From: an uncultured Clostridia bacterium
GTDB lineage: Bacteria; Bacillota; Clostridia; Christensenellales; Borkfalkiaceae
DNA: 41,543 bases
Assembly (NCBI GenBank): GCA_947625695.1
Contig: CANQPO010000012.1
Span: 1-41,543 of the forward strand
Direction of reading: 5' to 3'
Part shown: piece by piece, positions 30,723-38,572 of the stretch
How the letters are laid out: each line of letters begins with the position of its first letter
Numbering within the stretch: position 1 is the first letter of the stretch
Made by a program: the position numbers and the translations under genes
The notes under the pieces: generated by a model
The model's database searches: none
What the model was told of the DNA's origin: nothing
Seen by the model: only the letters and a program-made list of their open reading frames with translations

Positions 30723-31283
30723 ATGACGATCGTTCAAACAATCGAAACGATGACGCAATGGCTCAATAAAAACGTCTGTCCGAAGGTGGTCTTAAAGGAG
30801 CCAAGCGATGAAAATGCCGGGACGGGATACAAGCTCAAAAGAGTAAGCCCGACAGCTTTCTCCATGTTCATCCCGACGAAGGATAAACTTCCCTCGAAGA
30901 TCAAAAACATTGCGCCGTCGATCACCGTGCAGCTTGTCGAAGGCAATCACAATTTCCCCGGGCAAGACGGAAGGTACAAACTTCAGCTCACCTGTATTGC
31001 ATGGAACCCGGGGACGACCAAGAGCGAAGGGGCGGCGGAATTTGAACGCACCACGGAAGGATGGAAAGATGTCTGGGAGCTCATAGACCGAGTCATTGCG
31101 GAGGTGGAAAACGTCGAATATATGGACGGCTTGCGCCTTGTCAAAGAACTCGGAGTGACCTTCGGGCAGTTTTCCGAGGACGGTCAGATCTCAGACTTCT
31201 ATCCGTACTTCATGGGCTATGTCATCTTCACCGTCGAAAACTCCATCCCGAGGAGTCAAAAAACGATCGGGAAATTTTTATAA
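30723..31283 (+). CDS. tail terminator/completion protein
   Basis: The 186-residue protein lies just before the sheath gene, where contractile phages keep the tail terminator. Helical start (QTIETMTQWLNKNV) followed by strands (SITVQLVEGNHNFPG, RYKLQLTCIAWNPG) and WKDVWELIDRVIAEVENV fit that fold. Assignment is mainly positional. GGAGGT precedes the ATG. Confidence 0.6.
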   Translation: MTIVQTIETMTQWLNKNVCPKVVLKEPSDENAGTGYKLKRVSPTAFSMFIPTKDKLPSKIKNIAPSITVQLVEGNHNFPGQDGRYKLQLTCIAWNPGTTKSEGAAEFERTTEGWKDVWELIDRVIAEVENVEYMDGLRLVKELGVTFGQFSEDGQISDFYPYFMGYVIFTVENSIPRSQKTIGKFL

Positions 31284-31298
31284 GGAGAACGCAGAACA

Positions 31299-32774
31299 AT
31301 GAGTGACTACAAATACGGCGCCTTCGCTCAGCTTGGCGCAGACGCCGTTCAAAGCGCGGCATCGTCCGGGTCGGTTCCCGTCTATATCGGAACGGCGCCG
31401 GTCAACCTTCTCGGAAGTTCCGATGGGAAGGTGAATGTGCCGATCAAGATCAGAAGTCTGAATGAAGCGCAACAGCTTCTCGGACACTTTGGGGACGGCT
31501 CCAAGTGGAGCAAATACACCCTTTGCGAAGCCGTCGCGGCGCACTTTGCCAACGGAAAGGGGAACATCGGGCCCATCTATGTCATCAACGTGCTTGACCC
31601 TGCGGCTCATAAGAAAGATGAGTCGACTACCACATCCCTTACGTTTGTGAACAAGCGCGCAACGATCGTCGGCGACGACATCATTTTGTCGTCTTTTGCC
31701 CTCGACGGCAAAGCGCTTGGCACCGATTATACCTTGAGCTATGACTTCAACAAGTCCACGCTCACCGTAACGGACATTAGTGCGGAAGGGATCAGCGAGC
31801 CGATCCAAGCGACCTATGACGAGGTGGATCACGAAAAGATCACCGCTGCGGAGATCATTGGCGGCACTGATGAGAGCGGAAACCTTACGGGCATCTCCGC
31901 GGTTGCGCTCGTGTATCAGACCTGCAATGTCGTCCCGACCCACCTTGCTGCACCCGGATGGAGCGACCAGAAGAGCGTCTACAATGCGCTGTTGTCGGCA
32001 TCGCAGCAGATCAACGGGCATTGGTACGCTTTCGTGTTTGCGGATCTTACGATCGCGGAGACGACGACGCGGGCGGCGGCGAAGAAATGGAAGGAGGACA
32101 ACGGCTACACGAGCGGCTTCTCGAAAGTATTCTGGCCGAAGGCAAAAGGTTCGGACGGAAACGTGTACTCGCTTTCCACGCTCGCGCTCGTCGAACAGCT
32201 CCGAACCGACGCCGCGAACGGAGACATTCCCTTTGAGACCTGCGGCAATAAGACGATCCCGATTACGGGGCTCTATTTCGGCGAAGGCGTCAAAGCGAAT
32301 TTCGACAAACTGCAAGCGAACGATCTGACCGCGGCAGGGATCACGACGGCGGTCTATTGGGAAGGCAATTGGCGCGTATGGGGCGACCATACGGCGGCTT
32401 ATACCTACGGAGCGTCCGGTGACGTGCGGTACAATTTCGACGTCAACATCATGATGCTTTTCTACATCATGAACAGCTTCCAAAAAGAGTGGGGCTCCGT
32501 CATCGATCAGCCCATGACGGTGGCGCTCTCGCAAACGATCCTCAATCGCGAACAGGAGAAGCTCGACTCTCTTGTCGCGCGCGGCGCGCTCATCGGGAAC
32601 CCGCTTGTCACATTCGATGAAAGCAACAACCCCGACGCGGATATCCGTGAGGGTCAGTTTGTTTGGGAGATCTCGGCGACCAACACGCCGCCCCTCAAGG
32701 CGGCAACGGCGATCGTCAGATATACGGATGCCGGCTACTCTGTCTACGTCAACGAAAGCGGAGGTGAAGAATAA
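31299..32774 (+). CDS. tail sheath protein
   Basis: The 491-residue protein forms the contractile sheath. N-terminal SVPVYIGTAPVNLLG, then the long variable middle, then the family's C-terminal parts: EGVKANFDKLQANDLTAAGITT, WRVWGDHTAAY and FDVNIMMLFYIMNSFQKEWG. Its stop overlaps the tube start as TAATG. Confidence 0.92.
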   Translation: MSDYKYGAFAQLGADAVQSAASSGSVPVYIGTAPVNLLGSSDGKVNVPIKIRSLNEAQQLLGHFGDGSKWSKYTLCEAVAAHFANGKGNIGPIYVINVLDPAAHKKDESTTTSLTFVNKRATIVGDDIILSSFALDGKALGTDYTLSYDFNKSTLTVTDISAEGISEPIQATYDEVDHEKITAAEIIGGTDESGNLTGISAVALVYQTCNVVPTHLAAPGWSDQKSVYNALLSASQQINGHWYAFVFADLTIAETTTRAAAKKWKEDNGYTSGFSKVFWPKAKGSDGNVYSLSTLALVEQLRTDAANGDIPFETCGNKTIPITGLYFGEGVKANFDKLQANDLTAAGITTAVYWEGNWRVWGDHTAAYTYGASGDVRYNFDVNIMMLFYIMNSFQKEWGSVIDQPMTVALSQTILNREQEKLDSLVARGALIGNPLVTFDESNNPDADIREGQFVWEISATNTPPLKAATAIVRYTDAGYSVYVNESGGEE

Positions 32775-33271
32775 TGGATTCGAGAAACGGAGTAATCGCG
32801 AGCACGGTCTATACGGACAATGCGCTCGTAGCACGCGATGTCGCGGTCAATTTGCCCGCGGTCAATTTCCAAACGGCAGATGTGCAAGCGATGGGTACGA
32901 TGAGCACCGTGCTTGTCGGTTTACTTGAGGACATGGAGGCATCGTTCCATAAGGTCGGGATCGACTCCGACCTTGCGCGGTCGTGCACCCCCGAGCCCCA
33001 TCATTTTGAGGCGAGATGGGTGCAGAATGTGCTCAAAGCAGACGGGACGGCGGCTCCCGAAGGATGCAAGGCATTCTTGACGGGCACCCCTACGGGGATC
33101 CCCGCGCTTGCCCCCGAACCCGGGAACCCCACGGAGGTGGACGTAACGATCAAGACGACGCGCTACCAGCTTTTTGTGGGCGGCGAGGAGATCTGCTGCA
33201 TCGACAGGCTCAGTCAGATCCTGCGTATCCGCGGGAAGGACTATTGGGGACAGATCGCAAATCTGCTCTAA
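32774..33271 (+). CDS. tail tube protein
   Basis: The 165-residue protein follows the sheath in the conserved order and has the FII-type tube pattern: LPAVNFQTADVQAMGTMSTV, ILRIRGKDYWGQIANLL and a central strand region. TAATG coupling with the sheath is consistent with matched amounts of the two proteins. A terminator-like hairpin follows. Confidence 0.88.
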   Translation: MDSRNGVIASTVYTDNALVARDVAVNLPAVNFQTADVQAMGTMSTVLVGLLEDMEASFHKVGIDSDLARSCTPEPHHFEARWVQNVLKADGTAAPEGCKAFLTGTPTGIPALAPEPGNPTEVDVTIKTTRYQLFVGGEEICCIDRLSQILRIRGKDYWGQIANLL

Positions 33272-33283
33272 ATCGCACGATCA

Positions 33284-33321
33284 TCACCCCGGCGACATCA
33301 TCGTCTCCGGGGTGAAATTTT
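33284..33321 (+). terminator. attenuating hairpin after the tail tube gene
   Basis: TCACCCCGG (33284-33292) and CCGGGGTGA (33307-33315) form a nine-bp stem followed by AATTTTTAAGG. The U-run directly adjoins the next ribosome site. It should lower transcription of tail assembly genes relative to head, sheath and tube genes. Confidence 0.75.
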
Positions 33322-33334
33322 TAAGGAGACAATC

Positions 33335-33730
33335 ATGGATAAAATCATTCTCAAAAAGCCCATCCAGATCAACGGCGAAGAAGTCAAGGAACTCACCTAT
33401 GACATCGAGGAGATCACGAGTGATCTCTACCTTCAGGCGCTCGCAAAAAAGACGGTGCCTGTTTCCGGACGTCCCACGGGTGCCGTCGCGGAAATTGATG
33501 CGGGACTTCATCTTACAATCGGTATGGCGGCTATCATCGCCGTCAACCCCGCTTACGACTTTGATGACCTCAAGCGGATCAAGGGGCGCGACATCGCAAG
33601 CATCATGAAGGTCGGCAGAAGTTTTTTTACCGCATCGGAGAACTCGGAGGAGGAAAACTCACAGCAAAACAACTCCGAAAGCGGCTCCGCGACTACGGAA
33701 GAGTCTACTACACCCCCCTCGGAGAGCTGA
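33335..33730 (+). CDS. tail assembly chaperone, short form
   Basis: AAGGAG precedes the ATG. The 131-residue product resembles Mu gp41/tail assembly chaperones: IILKKPIQINGEEVKELTYDIEEITSDLYLQAL and FDDLKRIKGRDIASIMKVG. The 0-frame end beyond residue 98 is Ser/Glu/Asn-rich and looks like read-out of a frameshift region. Seven T residues at 33622-33628 lie in the right phase for -1 slippage. Confidence 0.82.
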   Translation: MDKIILKKPIQINGEEVKELTYDIEEITSDLYLQALAKKTVPVSGRPTGAVAEIDAGLHLTIGMAAIIAVNPAYDFDDLKRIKGRDIASIMKVGRSFFTASENSEEENSQQNNSESGSATTEESTTPPSES

Positions 33731-33855
33731 GCCGTCTCCCCGTGACGGTTTTTCTGCTCAACTATGCGGAGGCGGCAGAAGAGCTTGAAGCGGAAGCAAA
33801 AAGACGAAAAGCAAGTATCCCGCGCATGAAACACGGCGGCAGGTATAGGAGGTGA
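33335..33855 (+). CDS. tail assembly chaperone, -1 frameshift fusion form
   Basis: In the 0 frame the slip site reads T TTT TTT (33622-33628). After a -1 slip the frame continues YRIGELGGGKLTAKQLRKRL, then VYYTPLGELSRLPVTVFLLN, then a charged helix, to TGA at 33853-33855. The result is about 173 residues. The -1 segment has no start codon of its own and reads as a proper folded protein, unlike the 0-frame tail. P2, lambda and Mu-like phages use the same device to make a chaperone pair in a fixed ratio. Confidence 0.82.
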
Positions 33856-33857
33856 AG

Positions 33858-36308
33858 ATGGCAAAAAATCAAATTCTATCTGCGGTCGTTGAAATTGCCG
33901 GGAGTATCAGCCCGGAGCTCGGGAAGACGGTCGAAAGCGCTTGCAAAACGCTCGACAAGATAAACCTCAAAGCCGTGGCAGTTACGGCAGCGATCGCCAC
34001 GGGCGCGGTGGCAGCGGTCAAGGGAGTCTACAAAGCGGGAAAAGAGCTCGTCAATCTCGGAAGCGAATTTGACTCCGCCTACGATGCGATCCGCGTCGGC
34101 ACCGGTGCGACGGGTGAAGCTCTGGACGCCTTGAAGGATGACTTCAAAGAGGTCTATTCGAGTGTCCCAACCTCAATGGAGGACGCCTCAAAAGCGGTCG
34201 CGGATTACAATACCCGCCTTGGGCTGACGGGAGATCAACTTCAGACCCTCTCTAAGCAAGCGATCCAAGTGAGCGATCTGCTCGACGAGGATCTGAACAG
34301 CGTCATAGAAAATTCTTCGAAGTCGTTCAAGCAGTGGAATATCGACGAGGAGAACATGAGCGCCGCGATGGATCACGTTTTCAAAGTGAGCCAAGCGACG
34401 GGCGTCGGTTTTTCCGACCTCATGGGGAAGATGCAGAGCTATGGAGCGCAGCTACAGGAGCTCGGCTATTACTACGAAGAGGCGACCGTCTTTATCGCCC
34501 AACTCGAAAAAGAGGGCGTCAACGCCGATGAGGCGCTTGCCGCTATGAAGAAGTCCGTCACAGCGCTCGCCAATGAAGGGATCGATGCAAGTGATGGGCT
34601 TCAAATGTATATCGACGCCATCGTCAACGCGAAGGACATGACGCAAGCCACGGCGATCGCAGCAGAGCTCTTCGGCTCGAAGGCGGGATCGACGATGGCG
34701 GCGGCGATCCGAGACGGAACTTTTTCGATCGAGGAACTGACGGAGGCGATTGCGGAAAACGGTGAAACGATCGCGGGCTGTGCGGAAGACACTTACGACT
34801 TTTCGGAGCGCTTCCAAATCTTCAAACAGCAGATGCAGGTCGCGCTCGAGCCGCTTGCGATGACGCTCTTCGATTCGATCAACGACCTCATGCCCGTTGT
34901 GACAGATCTCATTTCCGGGATCATTCCTGTCATTCAGGATGTTTCGAAGACAATGGCGCCGTTGATCAAAAACCTCGTAGCGAAGCTGGGGCCCATGCTT
35001 CAAAAGCTCGTTCCTCCGCTGACGGAAATCGCGACTGCCCTCGTGAGCAAATTGCTTCCGCCGCTGTTTGATATCATCGAAGCCGTGCTCCCCGTGGCGA
35101 TCCAGCTCATCGAGCTTCTCATGCCGATCGTTGAATTCATCGCGGAATCCGTTTTGCCGGTGCTCGTCAGCATAATAGGCGCGCTTTTGCCGCCCATTAT
35201 GAAGCTCATCGAGAAGATCCTGCCCGTTGTGATCAAGCTCATGGAAGCGGTGCTTCCGCTTGTGATGAAGCTCATTGATTCGGTACTTCCAATCGTCATC
35301 ACGCTTTTGGATGCCATAACGCCGATCCTCGACCTTGTGATTGCGCTGCTCAGCCCGATCCTCGATCTCATTGTCGCGCTGCTCAGCCCGATCCTCGATC
35401 TCATTGAAACGGCGCTCGGCCCGCTCATTGATGCGTTTTCCGAGCTCATCTCCTATGCGCTCGAGCCGCTCATGCCTCTCATCGATATGGTGTCCAGTCT
35501 CTTTACGGGCTCCCTCGGCAATGCGTTGAGCACAATTCAGCCGCTTGTCGAAGCTGTGACAGGCGTGTTCGGCGGGCTCATGGACTTCATCCAAAACGTC
35601 TTCACGGGAAACTGGTCGGGAGCTTGGGATAACATCAAAAACATCTTCTCAAACGTTTGGGAAGGGATCAAGAACCTCGGGAAGGGTGCCATCAACGGAT
35701 TGATCACCGCCGTCGAAAGCGGCATCAATTTGCTCGTCAAAATGATCAATGGGCTCACAGGCGGGCTCAGCAAGACATGGACGTGGCTCGGCATCCCTGC
35801 GATCCCCGAGATCCCCCTCGTTTCCCTCCCGCGGCTTGCGACGGGTGGCTTCACGGAAGGCGTCAGTATTGCGGGCGAGGAAGGCACGGAAGCGGTCATC
35901 TCCTTCGACCCTGCATATCGGGAAGAGAACATCGAACTTTGGCAAGAAGCCGGCAAAATGCTCGGCACGCTCGAGGAATTTAGTTTGTTCGGGAGCACCG
36001 AAGCGGCAGTTGGCGCTATCGTCGAAATGGCGGAAGCGGAGCACGCCGCGCGGACTTCCCTCCTTGCTCAGGCGAGCAGACTCGTCGAGATGGACGACTT
36101 CAGCCTCGGCGGGCTTACCGAGTCCACCGTTATCGTCTATGACTTTTCCGGCTTCCACTACGACCCGCAAGTCACAGTGAACGGAAAGGCGGATCGCGAG
36201 AGCATCATGGAAGCGCTCGAAGAGAACGAGCAGGAATTCTTCGATTGGCTCACGGAATGGGCGCGCAGAAAGGAGGAAGGAAGCTATGACGGTGACGGGA
36301 TTTCTTGA
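33858..36308 (+). CDS. tape measure protein
   Basis: The ATG at 33858 has AGGAGG five bases upstream. The 816-residue protein sets tail length. The N-terminal third is the usual helical TP901-type region (SPELGKTVESACKTLDK, FDSAYDAIRVGTGATGEAL). Residues about 398-530 are a run of roughly twelve 11-residue hydrophobic units of the form xLPxxxxLIxx. The C-terminus has TWTWLGIPAIPEIPLVSLPRLATGGFTEG and GEEGTEAVISF, standard tape-measure ends. Confidence 0.92.
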   Translation: MAKNQILSAVVEIAGSISPELGKTVESACKTLDKINLKAVAVTAAIATGAVAAVKGVYKAGKELVNLGSEFDSAYDAIRVGTGATGEALDALKDDFKEVYSSVPTSMEDASKAVADYNTRLGLTGDQLQTLSKQAIQVSDLLDEDLNSVIENSSKSFKQWNIDEENMSAAMDHVFKVSQATGVGFSDLMGKMQSYGAQLQELGYYYEEATVFIAQLEKEGVNADEALAAMKKSVTALANEGIDASDGLQMYIDAIVNAKDMTQATAIAAELFGSKAGSTMAAAIRDGTFSIEELTEAIAENGETIAGCAEDTYDFSERFQIFKQQMQVALEPLAMTLFDSINDLMPVVTDLISGIIPVIQDVSKTMAPLIKNLVAKLGPMLQKLVPPLTEIATALVSKLLPPLFDIIEAVLPVAIQLIELLMPIVEFIAESVLPVLVSIIGALLPPIMKLIEKILPVVIKLMEAVLPLVMKLIDSVLPIVITLLDAITPILDLVIALLSPILDLIVALLSPILDLIETALGPLIDAFSELISYALEPLMPLIDMVSSLFTGSLGNALSTIQPLVEAVTGVFGGLMDFIQNVFTGNWSGAWDNIKNIFSNVWEGIKNLGKGAINGLITAVESGINLLVKMINGLTGGLSKTWTWLGIPAIPEIPLVSLPRLATGGFTEGVSIAGEEGTEAVISFDPAYREENIELWQEAGKMLGTLEEFSLFGSTEAAVGAIVEMAEAEHAARTSLLAQASRLVEMDDFSLGGLTESTVIVYDFSGFHYDPQVTVNGKADRESIMEALEENEQEFFDWLTEWARRKEEGSYDGDGIS
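35343..35406 (+). repeat. 33-bp tandem repeat in the tape measure gene
   Basis: Two exact copies with a 33-bp period start at 35343 and 35376 (GCGCTGCTCAGCCCGATC in each), encoding ALLSPILDLIV twice. It is the youngest part of the longer 11-residue array. Confidence 0.85.
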
Positions 36309-36513
36309 ATACACCACGCGAGAGGGCGACACGTTTGACGCGCTCGCCCTTTCTCAGTACAACAATGAGATGATGGCGCACCACATCATCGCCTACAATC
36401 CGGACTATGCCGACGTCCTTATTTTCGAGGGAGCCGTCAGGCTCTATATCCCCATCTTCGATCGGGGAGAGAGACCCGAGACGCTTGCCCCGTGGAGACG
36501 TTCCGGCACATGA
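36286..36513 (+). CDS. tail protein X (gpX, LysM-like)
   Basis: AAGGAGGAAGGAAG precedes the ATG. The 75-residue protein YTTREGDTFDALALSQYNN, then IIAYNPDYADVLIFEGAVRLYIP is the P2 gpX/LysM-like pattern; it joins the tape measure to the baseplate hub. It overlaps both neighbours. Confidence 0.88.
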   Translation: MTVTGFLEYTTREGDTFDALALSQYNNEMMAHHIIAYNPDYADVLIFEGAVRLYIPIFDRGERPETLAPWRRSGT

Positions 36514-37430
36514 AATTTTTTTACAAGGGTGCCGACATTACAAAACAGACGTTCCTCAATCGGTGCGAAGTGGAAACGTTTGCGGAGAAACATGCCGACA
36601 CAATGCTTGCCCGTTTTGACGACTCCGCAGGGCTATGGGACAGTTGGAGCCCTGCACAAGGCGACGAAGTGCGTTTTGAATTTGACAACTTCGAGACGGG
36701 CGCGATGTTCGTCAAAGAGATCAAACCGGAAAACGGGCTCATGACGATCTTCGCATCCTCAATGCCTCTCTCATGCTATACGCGAAACACGCGCACATGG
36801 GAGGACATCCGTTTTTTACGCCTTTGCCAAGACATCGCGGAGGCGCACGGCATGGGCTTTCAAAGCTACGACGTCACAGACCAGCTTTATCGCTACATTC
36901 AGCAGGACACCACGGGAGACCTCGAATTCCTAAACAGGAGATGCCAGCTCGAAGGATGTGCGCTTGTTGTGTTCGACAACACGATCATCGTCTACAACGA
37001 AGCGGCACGGGAAGGCTCGGAACCCACGGAAAAGCTCAAGCTCGGAAAAGATGCCGTCTTTCGGTATTACGACCGAAGCGCGGGCGCTTTCGGGGCGGCG
37101 GAGATCATAAGCGGAAGCTATCACGGGCTGTTCAACGCTCCAAGCGGCGACAAGAGCCGCGTGTTCCGCCCCTCGAAGGAGATCAACTGCATGGACAACA
37201 CCGAGGCGCTGCGTTTTTCCTGCGGGCTCTTACGGCAGGTCAACAAGGACACGGTCGGGGGCTCGTTCCGGAGAAAGCTCACGCCTGAGGTGGCAGCGGG
37301 ATCTGTCATCGAAATCGAGACGGAGAAAGCAAAAAGCTGGGGCGGGAAGATCTTCGTCACAAAGACGCGCCATGACTTCGTGAAAAACGAAAGCAAGATC
37401 TATTTTCGGAAGCCCTTGGAGGGATATTGA
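36510..37430 (+). CDS. baseplate hub protein (gpD family)
   Basis: The start at 36510 overlaps the gpX stop as ATGA. The 306-residue product matches the P2 late control D/hub family: MKFFYKGADIT, ARFDDSAGLWDSWSPAQGD, EIKPENGLMTIFASS, YTRNTRTWEDIRFLRLCQDIAE and FLNRRCQLEGCALVVFDN. It forms the hub that holds the spike. Confidence 0.85.
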   Translation: MKFFYKGADITKQTFLNRCEVETFAEKHADTMLARFDDSAGLWDSWSPAQGDEVRFEFDNFETGAMFVKEIKPENGLMTIFASSMPLSCYTRNTRTWEDIRFLRLCQDIAEAHGMGFQSYDVTDQLYRYIQQDTTGDLEFLNRRCQLEGCALVVFDNTIIVYNEAAREGSEPTEKLKLGKDAVFRYYDRSAGAFGAAEIISGSYHGLFNAPSGDKSRVFRPSKEINCMDNTEALRFSCGLLRQVNKDTVGGSFRRKLTPEVAAGSVIEIETEKAKSWGGKIFVTKTRHDFVKNESKIYFRKPLEGY

Positions 37431-37431
37431 A

Positions 37432-37683
37432 ATGGCGGAAATACAAAAAGGGATCATCAGCACCATCGAGGGTCCGAAGGACGGCAAGGGAAACTACACG
37501 CGGGCGAAAGTCGCTCCCGATCAATACGGCAGCGCCCTCACGAAGCCGCTCGTGATCGACAAGCCACTTCGGGGAACGGACGGTGGGCTGAAAAAAGGAA
37601 CGCCCGTGATCTATGTCGTCTTCCCGGATCTCACTGGGATGATCCTATGTCGGGCGGACGGTGAACTTCCCGGCAGCAAGTAA
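37432..37683 (+). CDS. short baseplate spike-like protein
   Basis: At 83 residues this is an OB-fold-like piece (KGIISTIEGPKDGKGNYTRAKVA, GTPVIYVVFPDLTGMILCRADG) in the place of gpV spikes. It is much shorter than P2 gpV (211) and lacks the helical apex, so it is either a minimal spike or a hub cap. GGAGGG precedes the ATG. Confidence 0.6.
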   Translation: MAEIQKGIISTIEGPKDGKGNYTRAKVAPDQYGSALTKPLVIDKPLRGTDGGLKKGTPVIYVVFPDLTGMILCRADGELPGSK

Positions 37684-37694
37684 GGAGGAATACA

Positions 37695-38276
37695 ATGGCG
37701 ATCACGGCAATGTTTATCACTACGGAAGGGACGAAGACATGGGAGGTCTCGCAAAGCAAGATTCTTCCCGTCGGGGATATGAGCACGGGCTTCGAGCTCG
37801 AGGCTGAGAAAAACACGGCGGTCGAAGGTTCCCCATTGAGCAATCTGCGAGGGCAAAAGAAAGTGTCGCTCTCCTTCCCGACCACGCTCATCAGCGGACT
37901 CGGCTATGACGTCAGAGAAGAATATGAAAGCTGGCAGCCGTTTATCGGTCTCTCGGGCGTCATACGCTTCGGGAGCAAGCGTTTTCGGCAACACAGTTTT
38001 CTCCTTACGGCAGCAAAAGCATCTGCGATCAAGCTGGATGACGCGGGACGATGGCGCAGCTGCAAACTTACTTTCACCTTCGAGCAGAGCGACGACACCT
38101 CGGCGGATGCGATCGAGGCTGCCATTCAGACCGTGGATGAAACGCAAAGCGCGGCAAAAGTGACCGCCCCGACCGAATTGAAGGCGGTCAAGAAGCCGCA
38201 GAATATGCAGCTCCAAAAGAGCCCCGTGATCCCCGCGGCGCAGCTGACAAGGCTCCCGCGTCTTATTCTTCCATAA
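37695..38276 (+). CDS. baseplate-region protein, 193 aa
   Basis: Strand-rich N-terminus (TAMFITTEGTKTWEVSQSKI) and PFIGLSGVIRFGSKRF, then a basic, Ala/Lys-rich end. Its place among hub, spike and wedge genes implies a baseplate role, but the family is not recognised. AAGGAGG precedes the ATG. Confidence 0.6.
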   Translation: MAITAMFITTEGTKTWEVSQSKILPVGDMSTGFELEAEKNTAVEGSPLSNLRGQKKVSLSFPTTLISGLGYDVREEYESWQPFIGLSGVIRFGSKRFRQHSFLLTAAKASAIKLDDAGRWRSCKLTFTFEQSDDTSADAIEAAIQTVDETQSAAKVTAPTELKAVKKPQNMQLQKSPVIPAAQLTRLPRLILP

Positions 38277-38287
38277 AGGAGGCACCC

Positions 38288-38572
38288 ATGCTGAGCAAGG
38301 GAAACAGCAACCCGGAGATCTGCGCCGGAAATTTACTCAAAACACAGCGCGGCGAAGTCCCGCTCGACCGCATCAAAGGGATCTTGTCCTCGTCCATCGA
38401 TAAGCCCGCCCCCGTTGCCGCCGCGGAGATCGCGGAGGATACGGAGTGGATGCTCGGGGCATACGAACCGCGGGTCAGGGTCGACGATGTGGATGTTACG
38501 CAGGACGCGGATCAGGTGGGCTGCTACGTTATCAATGCCAAAGTTACGACGAAGGAGGCAACAAGCTCATGA
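38288..38572 (+). CDS. baseplate wedge protein (gpW/gp25-like)
   Basis: The 94-residue protein has AGNLLKTQRGEVPLDRIKGI and YEPRVRVDDVDVTQDADQVG, the short gp25-like pattern, and precedes gpJ as in P2. AAGGAG upstream of J overlaps its end; the two are coupled by ATGA. Confidence 0.75.
   Translation: MLSKGNSNPEICAGNLLKTQRGEVPLDRIKGILSSSIDKPAPVAAAEIAEDTEWMLGAYEPRVRVDDVDVTQDADQVGCYVINAKVTTKEATSS

Noticed and set aside
31278..32834. Long minus-strand open frame of 518 codons opposite the tail sheath gene
   Set aside because: The plus-strand frame is a clear sheath protein; codon bias keeps the antisense frame open, and its translation is rich in Arg and Asp without domains.
34452..35594. Minus-strand frame opposite the tape measure repeats
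   Set aside because: Its Arg/His/Glu repeats mirror the tandem 11-residue repeats of the tape measure gene.
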